From assembly GCA_928212115.1 (NCBI GenBank), contig CAKMRJ010005412.1, positions 257,660,916-257,724,915 on the forward strand: DNA of 64,000 nt, given 5' to 3'. A program made the translations under genes and the position numbers. The first letter of the stretch is position 1; each line of letters opens with the position of its first letter. Of the stretch, positions 1 to 11,476 are shown piece after piece. Source of the DNA: Lactuca virosa. Lineage: Eukaryota; Streptophyta; Magnoliopsida; Asterales; Asteraceae. Below the pieces are notes generated by a model. It worked only from the letters and a program-made list of their open reading frames with translations, searched no databases and was not told the DNA's origin.

Positions 1-631
1 ATATAAGTTCTAATATATTAATAATATTATTTAATTAGTTTGATCAAGAATTAATTTAGAATTAATTAAGTGATCAAAAGATAACTAATTAAATATATGG
101 GTAGATTATGTAAATCTTCCATATCTTATATAGTGGGCTAAGAGGCTCCATGGATTATCAAGTTGGGTTCCACCCATAGGATGCTCCATGGATGCTCCAT
201 GGGAGTTACAAACCCATGGGTCATGGAAATGAAGAGTCATGACACATTAGGGTTACATGGTGTAACCCTAGATGTGTCCACTATATAAGAAACCCATTCT
301 CCACCAAAATTGGCCACTAAGAAACAAGAGAGGGCTAGAGCCGATTTTTGCAGTGTAAGATTTCTCAAAGTTTACTCCTTTGCATTTGGTGTTGTGTGAA
401 GCATTTGAGGCATCACACTTGGGGTGCTAGGCTCACAAGGTTTCAAGGATCATAATCAACAACAAGGTAAGTTATTCTATCTTTCATTCAAGTTAAAAAT
501 GTTCCCCATGTATGCTAGATAGGAATATAACCTTGGAATTCAACTTTGCATGATTATTAGACAAACATAGATCCAAGGTTATTAGGGTTGCATGTACACT
601 TAGGAAGTGTTAGAATGCTCAAAACCCATCA
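1..631 (+). repeat. 5' LTR of copia A, truncated by window edge
   Basis: Positions 1-631 match the 3' LTR from about 6925 to 7558, ending in the same CCCATCA. By eye roughly 12-15 differences separate the two copies over the shared stretch, about 2 percent, so insertion is not very recent. Confidence 0.95.
248..290 (+). promoter_or_regulatory. Inverted telo-box pair and TATA box of copia A
   Basis: TAGGGTTACA (248-257) and TGTAACCCTA (261-270) form a perfect 10 bp inverted repeat with a 3 base loop. The TATA box CTATATAAG follows at 281. The 3' LTR copy keeps the right arm but has a damaged left arm. Promoter role is inferred from the TATA position in the LTR. Confidence 0.7.
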
Positions 632-632
632 G

Positions 633-644
633 TGGTATCAGAGC
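633..644 (+). other. Primer binding site, copia A (initiator Met tRNA)
   Basis: TGGTATCAGAGC lies one base after the LTR end and is complementary to the 3' end of plant initiator Met tRNA, the usual copia minus-strand primer. Confidence 0.95.
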
Positions 645-1911
645 AGGTTGGTTTGTTGTTTTTTTTTGTGTGCAAACAGCTTGAAAAAAAATCGGTAAAT
701 TACAAGTTTTTTTTAAGTGTAATTTTTGATTCTTGAAAGTGTTCATATTCATGTTTCTTGAACTTATGAAGATTAGATGATCATGGATTGTTTTGTAACC
801 TTCATGGTAGTTTAATTCATGATCATAATGTGTTTTAATGGAGTCCATAACTTGTCCTCAAGTTATGGAAAACCAAAAGTCTCACTTTTATTAAAGCCAT
901 TAAAAAACACAAGAGTTATAAAAATGAAGAGTCTTCATTTTTATTACTCAATTAATTCATAAGTTATAAGAAATGAAAAGTTTTGGAAGTTTACAAAATT
1001 TTGCCCTCAAGTTTTGGAACATGTAAAGTCTTGATTAAAATTTAGTTCCAACCCTTAGAATTTTAAAGTTAAAATTCAACCCTTATACTTTATAATATTA
1101 TAAGTTAATCTATATTATATGTATAAACGTCAAGTCGTCTTACCCGCTAGTACGCCTCATTCACGAAGCCGGTCTATAAGGGGGTATAAGGTTGTTGCCT
1201 ATAAAATGGCAACTTAATGGGTGTCCACTCTCACCCACCGCTTCCTTGATCGGTGGAGGGTCGTTAGCCGAACGGGTAAGACAAGGACTTATAAATTCTC
1301 AAAAAGTATGATGAATATTATAAAGTAACTAAATGCTTTTATTAAATTCCCAATCTTAGTTACTTTAGGAAAATGTGAATAAGGTGCTAATCCATGAAAT
1401 TACACTTTACACTTTGTTTAAGTCGTTGGTGGAGCGTGTGTGGTTAACCGGCACACTAACTTGGACTTAACAAGGTAGGTAAAGGGTGACTTAAGGTTTC
1501 CATAGCATCGGTGGAGCGTGTGTGGTTACCGGCACATCGATTGAGTGATAAACCTTAGGGTACCAAGTGATTTGCATGGTTACTTCACACCTCGTTTGTG
1601 ATCCTCGTATCCCAGTCACAAAACTTGGAGGGCACACTCGAGATTGAAACATGCCTTTGAAAAGTTCATTGAATCTCAAAAGAATCTAGGAATTTCTAAG
1701 AACCAATTAAAACCTAATTTATATTTCGTTTTTCATGGTGGAAATTGGTGAATCGTCATTCACCTACCTTTCAAATATGTTATAGCTGGATTACGGCATA
1801 CCTCTTCTAAGTTATAATATATTGTGATTGGATCCTAGCCTTAATATTACATTTGGGTGTTTTATTAAGGACTCTCTTAATATCTAAACTAATCTTGTTC
1901 TCTTCTTTCAG
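645..1911 (+). other. Structured untranslated leader of copia A
   Basis: This 1.27 kb stretch between primer site and gag has no credible ORF. It is alignable by eye with the leaders of E (45686-46987) and F (54691-56162), most strongly at 1130-1280 and 1420-1770. It contains inverted repeats GTTGCC/GGCAAC (1194-1213), CCACCG/CGGTGG (1235-1256), TTTGTGA/TCACAAA (1595-1622) and GGTGAAT-CGTC-ATTCACC (1747-1764). A motif GTGGAGCGTGTGTGG followed by an AACC palindrome occurs twice (about 1429 and 1510). Conservation in a non-coding stretch suggests RNA signals for packaging, dimerisation or translation; that role is inference. Confidence 0.7.
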
Positions 1912-2904
1912 ATGTCTTCAAACAATGCTGCTTCTGGCTCTAATCCTAATGGCTCCTTTACCCTTATGAACTTGTGTGGGAAAGTCACTTTTGATGGATC
2001 CAACTTCAATGAATGGATCAGAAACATCAGGATGATTACCCCTACGAGGACAAAGAATATGTCCTTGACAAGGAGCTTAAGGAGATTGATGAGACCACTG
2101 CAACTCCCCAGGAGATCGCTGACTTCCGGGCACATGAAAGGGATGCTACAAAAGTGGCATGCATCATGTTGGCCACCATGACAGCGGAACTCCAAAAGTC
2201 CTATGAGGACTTCTACCCTTTTGAAATGCACCAAGATCTGATGGAAAGATACCATCAAAGTGCACGACAAGAGAGGTATGAAATCATATGCTCTATCATA
2301 ACAACCATGATGAGGACGGGGAATCCGTCACGAGCCACATGCAGAAAATGCAAAGGTATGTGGATCGGTTGCTGAAGCTTAATGTGAACTTCCCTGAGGA
2401 GCTTGCAATAGATATCATTTTGCACTCCTTACCATCGTGCTATGATCAATTCCGCATGACATATCACATGAATAAGGAAGAGGTCACACTCAGCAAACTT
2501 CAGGGACTCCTCAAGACCGCAGAAACAGGTCTTAAGGGTAAGTCGGTTGTTAACACACTCCTACTCCAAACTCCGCCCCGGTTTTGGCAATCGGGAAAGG
2601 TAGAGGGAAGAAGAGAAGAGCTCTTCGAAGGGTACCAAGGCTAGGACCCTTGATGGCTCTTCTTCAAGTGGAACCAAGAAAGGTTTTGTCACTCCTTCTT
2701 CTGACCCTAAAGAGGCTGAATGCTTCTATTGCCATGAAAAGTCACATTGGAAGCGGAACTGCCCAAAGTACCAGCAAGATGTGAAGGATGGGAAAGTTAA
2801 ACCCAACCATGCAGGTATTTACACTATCTTATCTAATAACTCACCCCATTCTAACTCTTGGGTCCTTGATACCGGTTGTGGTATTCATATCTGTTCTGAG
2901 GGCT
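1912..2904 (+). pseudogene. Broken copia gag and protease start (A)
   Basis: The start is the ATG at 1912, matching the gag start of E. The N-terminus resembles the copia capsid (UBN2-type) domain, then frame jumps occur near 2035, near 2290 and beyond 2550. A CCHC zinc knuckle (CFYC..H...C pattern) is readable at about 2723-2764. A protease motif LDTGCGIHIC is readable at about 2865-2895 and is followed at once by an in-frame stop. Gag would form the particle and the aspartic protease would mature the polyprotein. With at least three frameshifts and a stop, no working product is expected. Confidence 0.85.
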
Positions 2905-4156
2905 AAGAAGAAGTGAGAATGTGGAGCATGGAAGAATAAACTTAATCATGGGGAATATGAAAGCTTTACCTGTCACCAAGATTGGAGTTTATACTTTATC
3001 GCTAAGTAGTGGGTTTAGTTTAGATTTGAATAAATGTTGTTATTCGCCAGAAATGGCAAGAAATATTATTTCCTTTCATGCATTGTATAAACAAGGTTTC
3101 ACCTTTTCATTTGATAATGAAGTTGGTTCGATTAATGCTTTCTTTAATAATGTTCTTTATTTTAAAGCATTACCTTGTGATGGTGTGTATGAAACTGTAT
3201 CTATGGTTGATAACTCAGGAAATAATGTATTGTGTATTGATTCTGTTAATGATAATAACTTCGATAAAGAATCATTATGGCATTGTCGTCTTGGACATAT
3301 AAGCAAGAAACGCATAGGCCAACTCCAAAAGGATGGAGTATTGGAGTCATTTGACCTAAAGTCAGATGATAGTTGCGAATCATGCTTACTTGGAAAAATG
3401 ACAAAGTCACCCTTCACAGGTTCTTGTGAGAGGGGTGAAGGTTTGTTGGATCTTATACACACGGATGTGTGTGGGCCCTTCAAACATGCCACAAGGGATG
3501 CTAATCGTTATTATTTGACTTTTACTGATGATTACAGTAGATATGGATATGTCTACTTAATCAAGCATAAGTCAGAGACTTTTGAGAGGTTTAAAGAGTT
3601 TAAACAGGAAGTCGAGAATCAATTGGGCAGGAACATTAAGATGCTTCGATCCGATCGAGGTGGTGAGTATCTTAGTTCAGAGTTCCTCGACTATCTTAGG
3701 GAATGTGGGATTGTCTCACAATTGACACCTCCCAGGACACCGCAGTTGAATAGTGTAGCTGAGAGGCGTAATCGAACCTTGTTGGATATGGTTCGTTCCA
3801 TGATGAGTCGAGCTTCGCTACCAATCTCATTTTGGGGATATGCCTTAGAGACTGCTGCTCATATCCTTAATCTAGTTCCCACAAAGAAAGTTGCCAAAAC
3901 TCCTCATGAGATGTGGACTGGTAAAGTACCCAAACTAGACCACATTAAGATTTGGGGTTGCGAGGCTTTCGTGAGACGCGAGACTCATGATAAGCTCGAA
4001 CCTCGAAGTGAGAGGTGTATTTTCATCGGCTACCCACAGAAATCCTTTGGTTACCTCTTCTACAGACCTAGTGAGAATGTGGTCTTTGTAGCTAGGAGGG
4101 TTTTTCTTTCTAGAGAGAGAGTTCATAAGCCAAGGAGACAGTGGGAGGCAAGTTGA
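2905..4156 (+). pseudogene. Broken copia GAG-pre-integrase and integrase (A)
   Basis: One frame is open from 2921 to 4156 (411 codons). The pre-integrase zinc-binding segment (LWHCRLGHI, then CESCLLGK) leads into the rve integrase core. The catalytic triad is visible as HTD (about 3459), SDRGG (about 3649) and the E of VAERRNRT (about 3757). The core is therefore chemically complete, but the frame is lost at both ends: upstream at the protease stop and downstream near 4110, where the frame shifts before the link to reverse transcriptase. Compared with E, residue N-S replaces N-G before VAERR. Confidence 0.85.
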
Positions 4157-5949
4157 CCTTGAAGAAATTCAAGAGTCAAGTGGTGAAGGAACTTCAAACC
4201 CTAGCACTCAACTTGAGGAGGAAACTTCTGTTGAGCCAATTGACAAGTCTGTACCTCTGAGGCATTCCACAAGGGTTAGGAATGCACCTGAGCATTACTA
4301 TGGATTCCATATTACTGCAGAAGGTGATACACTTATCAGTGATGAGACACTGATAGGTCTGGATGAACCTAACAGTTACGCGGAAGCCATGGCAGGCCCT
4401 GAGTCAGCCAAGTGGAAAGAGGCAATGGACAGCGAGATACAGTCCATGTATGACAATCAAGTTTGGAACTTGGTTGAGAATATACCAGGTCGTAAGACTG
4501 TAGGGTGCAAATGGATCTTCAAGAAGAAGACCGACATGGATGGTAATGTACACAGTTATAAGGCACAATTTGGTTGCAAAGGGTTTCTTACAAACTCCGG
4601 GAGTTGATTATGATGAGACCTTTTCTCCAGTGGCCAAGATTAAGTCTATTAGGGTTCTGTTAGCCATAGCCGCATTTCATGACTATGAAATATGGCAAAT
4701 GGATGTCAAAACCGCTTTCCTTAATGGAAAGTTGGCTGAGGATGTTTACATGAGTCAGCCAGAGGGTTTTGTCAACACAGAGTACCCTAATAGAGTGTGT
4801 AAGCTTGAGAAATCCATTTATGGGTTAAAGCAAGCACCTCGCAGATGGAATCTTTGCTTTGATGAGAAAGTCAAGGAATTTGGCTTTTCTAGGAGTGAAG
4901 ATGAATCTTGTGTATATGTCAAGGCTAGTGGGAGTATAGTTAGCTTTTTGGTATTGTATGTGGATGACATACTACTCATAGGAAATGACATCCCAACTCT
5001 GCAGGAAGTTAAGTCCTGGCTTGGGAAGTGTTTCTCTATGAAGGACCTAGGAGAAGCTGCCTATATTCTAGGGATAAGGATCTTGAGAGACCGGAGTAAA
5101 AGACTAATTGGACTTAGTCAGAGTACCTACTTGGATAAGGTGCTGAAGAGATTCGGCATGCAGGACTCCAAGAAAGGAGAGTTACCCATCCAGAGTAACG
5201 CCAGATTTAGTAAGACACAAAGCCCTAGTACTGAGGCTGAGATAGCAGAAATGAGTCGAATACCTTATGCTTCGGCTGTAGGATCGATCATGTATGCTAT
5301 GAAGTGTACTCGACCTGATGTAGCCTTTTCTTTGAGCATGGTTAGCATGTATCAGGGGAACCCTGGCAAGGCACACTGGACTGCGGTAAAGAATATCCTC
5401 AAGTACCTACGGAGGACTAAGGACTGGGTCCTTACCCTCGGTGGGAGTGAAGACTTGAGAGTTGTAGGGTATAGTGATGCTAGCTTTCAGACTGATAGGG
5501 ATAATTTCCGCTCTCAGTTAGGCTGGGTCTTTACCTTAAATGGAGGAGCAATTTCTTGGAAGAGTTCCAAGCAAGAGACAGTGGCTGATTCAACTTGCGA
5601 ATCAGAGTATATAGCAGCTAGCGAGGCAGCAAAGGAGGCGATATGGCTGAAGAACTTCATTGGAGACCTTGGAGTTCTACCAGCTATTAAAGAGCCAATG
5701 GAAATTTTCTGTGATAGTGAAAGTGCAGTTGCCTTAGCCAAGGAACCAAGGGATCACGGGAGATCCAGACACATCGACAGAAAATACCATTTCATCAGAC
5801 ATCGAATAGAAGAAGGACTCCTCGTGGCAAAGAGGGTATCATCGGATGAGAATCCAGCAGATCCCCTCACGAAGGGACTGACTCGGGTTAAGCATCTCCA
5901 GCATGCTCGGAGCATAGGGCTGAAGGATGATATTAGATTTAGTAGTTAG
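4157..5949 (+). pseudogene. Broken copia reverse transcriptase and RNase H (A)
   Basis: The link region and first RT residues lie in one frame to 4607, then a frameshift near 4570 moves the reading to a frame that stays open to 5949. RT motifs include the TAFLNG block (about 4712) and YVDD (about 4956-4969). RNase H follows with YSDASF (about 5470), CESEY (about 5599) and FCDSE (about 5708). The protein end matches E almost residue for residue. RT copies the RNA into DNA in the particle and RNase H removes the RNA strand. The catalytic part is largely intact, but it cannot be made as one polyprotein. Confidence 0.9.
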
Positions 5950-6784
5950 ATAACCTTGAAATTGTAAAGTGTAATTGACATTAGATGATGAATAAAAGGT
6001 GTTTTATTTATGAGTAAAGTGTTGCTATCTCTTGTCGATCGTTTACTATATTTCTTTTGCATGTTTTGACTTCCAGAATAATTATGTTTGGTATATCATA
6101 TTATTCGAACCTCCACAGTCGGTCATATGTCGGAAGTAGGTATGAATCAAGACTGTCATGATTGGTTGTAGAGGTCTAAGTTGTTGGACATGGCTACAAC
6201 ACTCATGAGTGCTCATAAGTTCTGAGCATTGGACTCAACCCACGCTCACTGGAATCACTTCATGGAATTTATCTCGAGTGATCGTGAGACGGTAATATCA
6301 TATAAGTCTTCAAACCTAGAGATATGATTTGTTACTTATGAGTTGGTTATGCATTGATTGTACGTTAACGCATTGGTAACTCGATGTTTATAAAACGTGC
6401 TTTTGTGTATAATTCAATGAGTGGTAGAACAAACATATGAGTCGAAGTTTATCTGTTCCTTCTTGGATTAGAAGCTGATATCTGGGCCCCTCGATGATTT
6501 TGTTTTGACCTATGTACCGGGCCCGGTCAGAACTAAGTTGATGTGTTCAATTAAGTTCTTTGTCAAACAAATCGGAAATCGGGAAACAAACTGCTGGACA
6601 ATAAGTAAGACATTGTTCCATGTATTTGTCTGGCTGATATCTAGAACAGAGGATTATATGATCACTTATCTTCAATGTCGTATCATCATCTTCTCAGTTC
6701 CGAGAGACCTTGAAAGAGCTACGATTGCCGATCGGTTCCTAAAGTATTGCAGTTATAGTTATTAGACTTATCCAAGTGGGAGAC
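5950..6784 (+). other. 3' untranslated region and polypurine tract of copia A
   Basis: No supported gene. The stretch aligns with the same region in E (51035-51902), F and C. The polypurine tract AAGTGGGAGAC ends at 6784, immediately before the 3' LTR, and would prime plus-strand DNA. Confidence 0.85.
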
Positions 6785-7558
6785 TGTTGGATAAGGTGTC
6801 TAAGTCCATAACTATTTTTGGTATGTACTTGACCCGACCCGACATGGTCCATTTGGGTTGCATGGCACCATGCAATTGGATAAACTAAAATGAGAGAAAT
6901 AACACTTATGGTTTATTAATATATTATAAGTTCTAATATATTAATAATATTATTTAATTAGTTTGATCAAGAATTAATTTAGAATTAGCTAAGTGATCAA
7001 AAGATAACTAATTAAATATATGGGTAGATTATGTAAATCTTCCATATCTTATATAGTGGGCTAAGAGGCTCCATGGATTATCAAGTTGGGTTCCACCCAT
7101 AGGATGCTCCATGGATGCTCCATGGGAGTTACAAACCCATGGGTCATGGAAATGAAGAGTCATGACATATTAGGTATTACATGGTGTAACCCTAGATGTG
7201 TCAACACTATATAAGAAACCCATTCTCCACTAAAATTGGACACTAAGAAACAAGAGAGGGCTAGAGCCGATTTTGCAAGTGTAAGATTCTCTCAAAGTTT
7301 ACTCCTTTGGATTTGGTGTTGTGTGAAGCATTTGAGGCATCACACTTGGGGTGCTAGGCTCACAAGGTTTCAAGGATCATAATCAACAACAAGGTAAGTT
7401 ATTCTATCTTTCATTCAAGTTAAAAATGTTCCCCATGTATGCTAGATAGGAATATAACCTTGGAATTCAACTTTGCATGATTATTAGACATACATAGATC
7501 CAAGGTTATTAGGGTTGCATGTACACTTAGGAAGTGTTAGAACGCTCAAAACCCATCA
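6785..7558 (+). repeat. 3' LTR of copia A
   Basis: Full 774 bp LTR from TGTTGG to CCATCA, directly after the polypurine tract. It contains the TATA box CTATATAAG near 7207 and the right arm of the telo-box pair just upstream. Gypsy G sequence starts at 7559. Confidence 0.95.
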
Positions 7559-8514
7559 CAGACTACCATGGGGCTAGGGACCCCATTGCTAGCAGCAGGT
7601 GGTTGGCCGATGTTGCCAATGCATTCTGTACGAGCCGGTGTCCCGAGGGGGACAAGGTTAGACTCGCCTCCTGTCTTCTGAAGGACAGAGCGAGGGATTG
7701 GTGGGAGGAGGTTGGTCATGCCTTGGGGGATGATGCCGCGTTGGACGCGATGACATGGAGTGATTTCTCGGCCAGGTTCCGGGCTGAGTTTTCACCGATT
7801 GTTGAGGTGCAGCAGTTGGCACGGGAGTTTCAGGATTTGACACAGACTACTGAGACTGTGGCGGAGATCACTGCCAAGTTCAGAGAGAGGGCTCTTCTTT
7901 TTCCGCAATATGTCGCGGATGAGGAGATGAAAAAGGCCCGATATCACGAGATGTTGAGGGTTGACATCAGGGAGTTTGTGAGCAAGTCCGACTGTAAGAT
8001 ACTGGAAGACATGATTTCTCGGGCTAGAGAGAGGGAGATCGATTTGGAGCAGATCCGGAAGAGGAAGTCGGATGAGGTTCAGGTAGCCATAGGATCGGGC
8101 AAAAGACCCAAGGGGTCGGATTCGAGATCGAGGGATTATCAGAACCACAGCCGATGCGGGAAGTGTGGCCGGACGCACGAGGGTGCGTGTAGGAGTGGTA
8201 GTGGTGGAGATTCTGGTTGCTTCAAGTGCGGTCAGACTGGTCATTTTAGCAGAGATTGTACTGCGACCACCACTCAGGGATCAGGCCTGATATGTTTTCA
8301 CTGCAGTCAGCGGGGCCACAAGAAGGCCCAGTGTCCGAGTTTGTTTTCAGCAGGACGGGTGATAGCACCTGCCCCTGCGACGTTGAGGATTACAGAGGGC
8401 CGACAGGGCCGCGCAGAGGCGACTGCGGTAGGAGGCAGGGCTTTCCAGATGACTACCATGGAGACGCGAGCAGCACCGGACGTTGCAGGTGCGTATCTTT
8501 TAATTCCTCGTTAA
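7559..8514 (+). CDS. gag: Gypsy Gag, N-terminus removed by copia A
   Basis: The frame is open from the copia junction to the TAA at 8512-8514. A Retrotrans_gag capsid domain runs from about 7570 to 7990 (RARDWWEEV, then the FRAEFSP segment). A basic linker leads to three zinc knuckles: a short one, CX2CX3HX3C (8155-8190), and two standard CX2CX4HX4C (about 8218-8259 and 8292-8333). The protein matches Gag of J on the minus strand. The last nine codons lie beyond a probable splice donor (GTGCGT at 8489), equivalent to the donor of the J intron, so the stop may belong to the unspliced form. The first codons before 7559 are copia sequence. Confidence 0.85.
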
Positions 8515-10387
8515 CTTTTACTCATGATTATATTGTACGGTTCTGCATCGTTATTGGTATTAGTAATTCAGAATTGTGTGGCCTGCTTGTGAGTAAGATA
8601 TATGCCATCTGCATATCGAGGACTTTAGAATGATAGTTAGAGGATGTTCCTTTCTAGAGCAGGTTACTTAGGATGCAGTAACTGTAGCATGCCTGTGTGG
8701 GACTCGATGGTGTCCCGCTAGTTTCAGGAAGGTGTTGTTGAGTGATAGATCGGTTAGATCCCTAGTCGTGGTAAGCTTGGGTTTGCAGCAGATTGGTTGT
8801 TGGATGATCGGAAGGATTGGGAATTCTATTCAAGCACTGAGTCGCGAGGTATTAGTAGAATCAAAGTGGGGGAGAACCCTCCGAGTATTCAAGGGCAGGA
8901 GCACGCAGATCCAAAATGAGTACGCGACCTCTGAAAAATAAAGGAAGTAGCACGGCGACTGATGGATCAAGGAGCACAGGGCTGGGAGTTTGAGAAACTT
9001 CCCAACATGGAGTTCATGTCTTCGAGCTGGTTGGTAACTAGTCTGGGAAAATCAGGTTGGAGGAATCGCATGTAGGACTCGAGTGGGTCGGAATGTAGAT
9101 TGCGAGAACGTTCGGCATGGGATGCTTTCGGATTAGTAGTCAGTGACAGAGACAACATGGGGAGCATGGTAGGACTGCGGGATAGCCGCATCATTCCCCA
9201 GCAGCGAGTTAGTGAGGGAAGTGATGTAAGACTGCGGGTAAGCCGTAGCATTCATTAGCAGTATAGTTAGCGGAGTGTGGGCGGAGGCCCGTATCTCCTA
9301 GTGATCAAGGTAGAGATCAGGAAAGGGTAGTTTGTTGAGAATAGTATGGAGTTAGACTGCGTAGCCCTAGAGAGGTGAGACCTTGGGAGAGGCCGCTCCA
9401 GGATACAGTTGGGTGAGACCCGTGGGCGAGGCTCGTATGTGAGTAGCAGTATAGGTGAGACGTGAGAGCAGGGTTGCTCAGTAATATGGTTTTGGGTGAG
9501 ACCCGTGGGCGAGGCCCATGAGATTATAGTAGCACAGGTGGGACCTGGTAAGGACCTTAGGGTCAATTTAAGGGATCGAGGATCCAAGGACTTGTAGCGC
9601 CAGAGTGGCAGAGTAGATGGAGTAGTATTAGATAGCCGAAGTTTCTTCGGAAGTCGCTGGGAGCGACTAGGATATTGTGTTCGGAGTAGCGACCGGTGGG
9701 AGTCCGGTAATCCAGATATTGATAGATTAGTGGGGACCAGGGTGGTCTCAGTTCATCCAGAAGGCGGATAAGGGACAACATAATTTTCAGTTAGTGGCAG
9801 TGATGATAAGAGGACTATGGTATAAGACAGCTAATTAACCGAGGGTGCTACGCCTCTCACAGCAGGGTTGGATAATCTCAGAGGGAAGGGTTTGATCCTG
9901 TTGTTCAACTCTCTTCTGAGTCTTAACCGTTGCAGGGATGAATCTTTTACTCGAAGGACTATCTGATCCATTCGCTGGGATGGGTGCTCAGCACTAAATT
10001 GTAGTAGTAAGAAGTATTCAATATGTACCGGCAGTAGTGGCCAGCACTGGGAGTGACTGGAGTAATGGATAATGTGAAGGGTATGTCATTCACAGTGTTA
10101 GAAGAGAGGATTAGTTAAGGTATGCTGCCTCGGGAAGGTCAGAAAACACGCATGGAAAAGGGGGTGAACCCCTAGGATGCCCAGTATAAGTACTCGGGGA
10201 GTACCGGAGGATTGTCAGACGAGTAAGTTGCGTTCTCAGAATCGACGAGATTAGAGTGCACCCGACGGTATTTTCTGCAAGGACTAGCTTTAGTTGGAAT
10301 GATCAGACAGGAAGGCAGTAATCAGATTGCAGGATAGTTGGCAGTAGCGGACTTCGAGGACGAAGTCTAGTTTAAGTGGGGGAGAGT
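8515..10387 (+). other. Non-coding internal region of gypsy G with polypurine tract
   Basis: I see no pol motif on either strand; reading frames here are short and stop-rich. The stretch 9270-9520 contains repeated phrases such as GTGGGCGAGGC and CCCGTATCTC. They also occur in the LTR near 12090-12130, so part of this region may be LTR-derived. The 3' end (10351-10387) has the usual gypsy tail, ACGAAGTC then the purine tract AAGTGGGGGAGAG, just before the LTR. Confidence 0.6.
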
Positions 10388-10772
10388 TGTAACGCCGTGT
10401 TCTAAATTACTCAATTATAGAATTTCAGAGGCCAAGGCTAGGGGCGTTCTAGTCTTTTAAGAGTCCTAGAGGTATTGTTCGAGAAGTTTTTGGGCCGGGT
10501 AGTGTTGTTAGACGCGTAGAGCTTCTCGCCACCTTTCCGTGGATATAAAGTTCATCGGAAACGGATCTAGAACGAAGGAGTTATGACACTTTGAAGATAT
10601 TGACATTTATGGCTCTTAACGGAAAAGTTGACAAGGCAGTACCTAGCATGCACAAAGTGCACGCGTGTTTAGCTGGGTACGCCCAGCGTAAGGCTGGTGT
10701 ACGCCCAGCATAGCGGAGCAAATGATCACAGGTGGGAGAGGCGTACGCCCAGCGTACGCTAAAAGCCATTAA

Positions 10773-10804
10773 AACCCTAATTTTGGGTTGAGCCACTATA
10801 TAAA
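10773..10804 (+). promoter_or_regulatory. Telo-box pair and TATA box of LTR G
   Basis: AACCC (10773-10777) and GGGTT (10785-10789) are inverted around TAATTTT, so only a short version of the pair seen in J and L is kept. CTATATAAAG follows at 10797. Confidence 0.55.
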
Positions 10805-11476
10805 GAACATAATGGCTTCAACCCTAGCCTCATATCAGCCTCCCCAACTTCAGAAGAAACTCTAGAACGCCCCAACCCTTCATTTTGTGAGATCTTGACC
10901 TTGGGAAGCTTAGTTTGGTGGTTTAAGGCTTGGAAGAGAAAAGAAGAAGAGTGGCAAGGAGGAACCTTGGAGGCCAGAGCTTATAGATCTGAGACAACAT
11001 CATCTTCTGGAACACTTTGAAGGTATAAAGCTCACAACTTTACTTATGGGTGCTTAGATCTAGTATGGTTTAGTTTTTGGTCCAAAGGTGAAAGCTTTAT
11101 GGCTTAAATCCGATTTCCAGACCAAGGGTTGCCTCCCTTGGTGCTAAATGACTCCCTTGAACAGAAAGTTGATATCTTGAAGGTCCAAATGAGTTCATGC
11201 ATGAGTTAAGACCGTTTTCCATGGAAATAGATTATTGTTTTTGGGGTTTGAGCTTATGTGAGTCATGCAAGCCATCAAGTAACCAAATTTATGGTTTAAG
11301 ACATGGAATAAGACTTGGATCTGAGTTTGTAGCTTCTGAATCGGGGTATTAAGCACTTAATAGAAAGTTGACTTAACAGGGTTGTATGTTGGGCGTACAA
11401 GGAGGTACGCACGGCGTACAAGCCATCATCCAGTACGCTCAGCGTACCTAGAAGTACGCCCTGCGTACGCTGCCAG

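Larger units (their letters stand above)
1..7558 (+). mobile_element. Ty1/copia retrotransposon A (left end outside window)
   Basis: LTR, Met-tRNA primer site, leader, gag, protease, integrase, reverse transcriptase, RNase H, polypurine tract and 3' LTR follow in the copia order (integrase before RT). The left edge of the window cuts the 5' LTR, so about 145 bp of it are missing. The element sits inside the gag gene of gypsy element G, whose reading frame resumes directly after 7558. Its protein-coding part is the same lineage as element E at 44826-52749. All coding parts carry frameshifts, so it cannot encode its own proteins. The target duplication cannot be checked because the left flank is absent. 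Confidence 0.95.

Noticed and set aside
8967..9781. Minus-strand frames of 72-106 codons in the G interior
   Set aside because: Serine/leucine/proline-rich shadows of GC-rich repeats with no domain.
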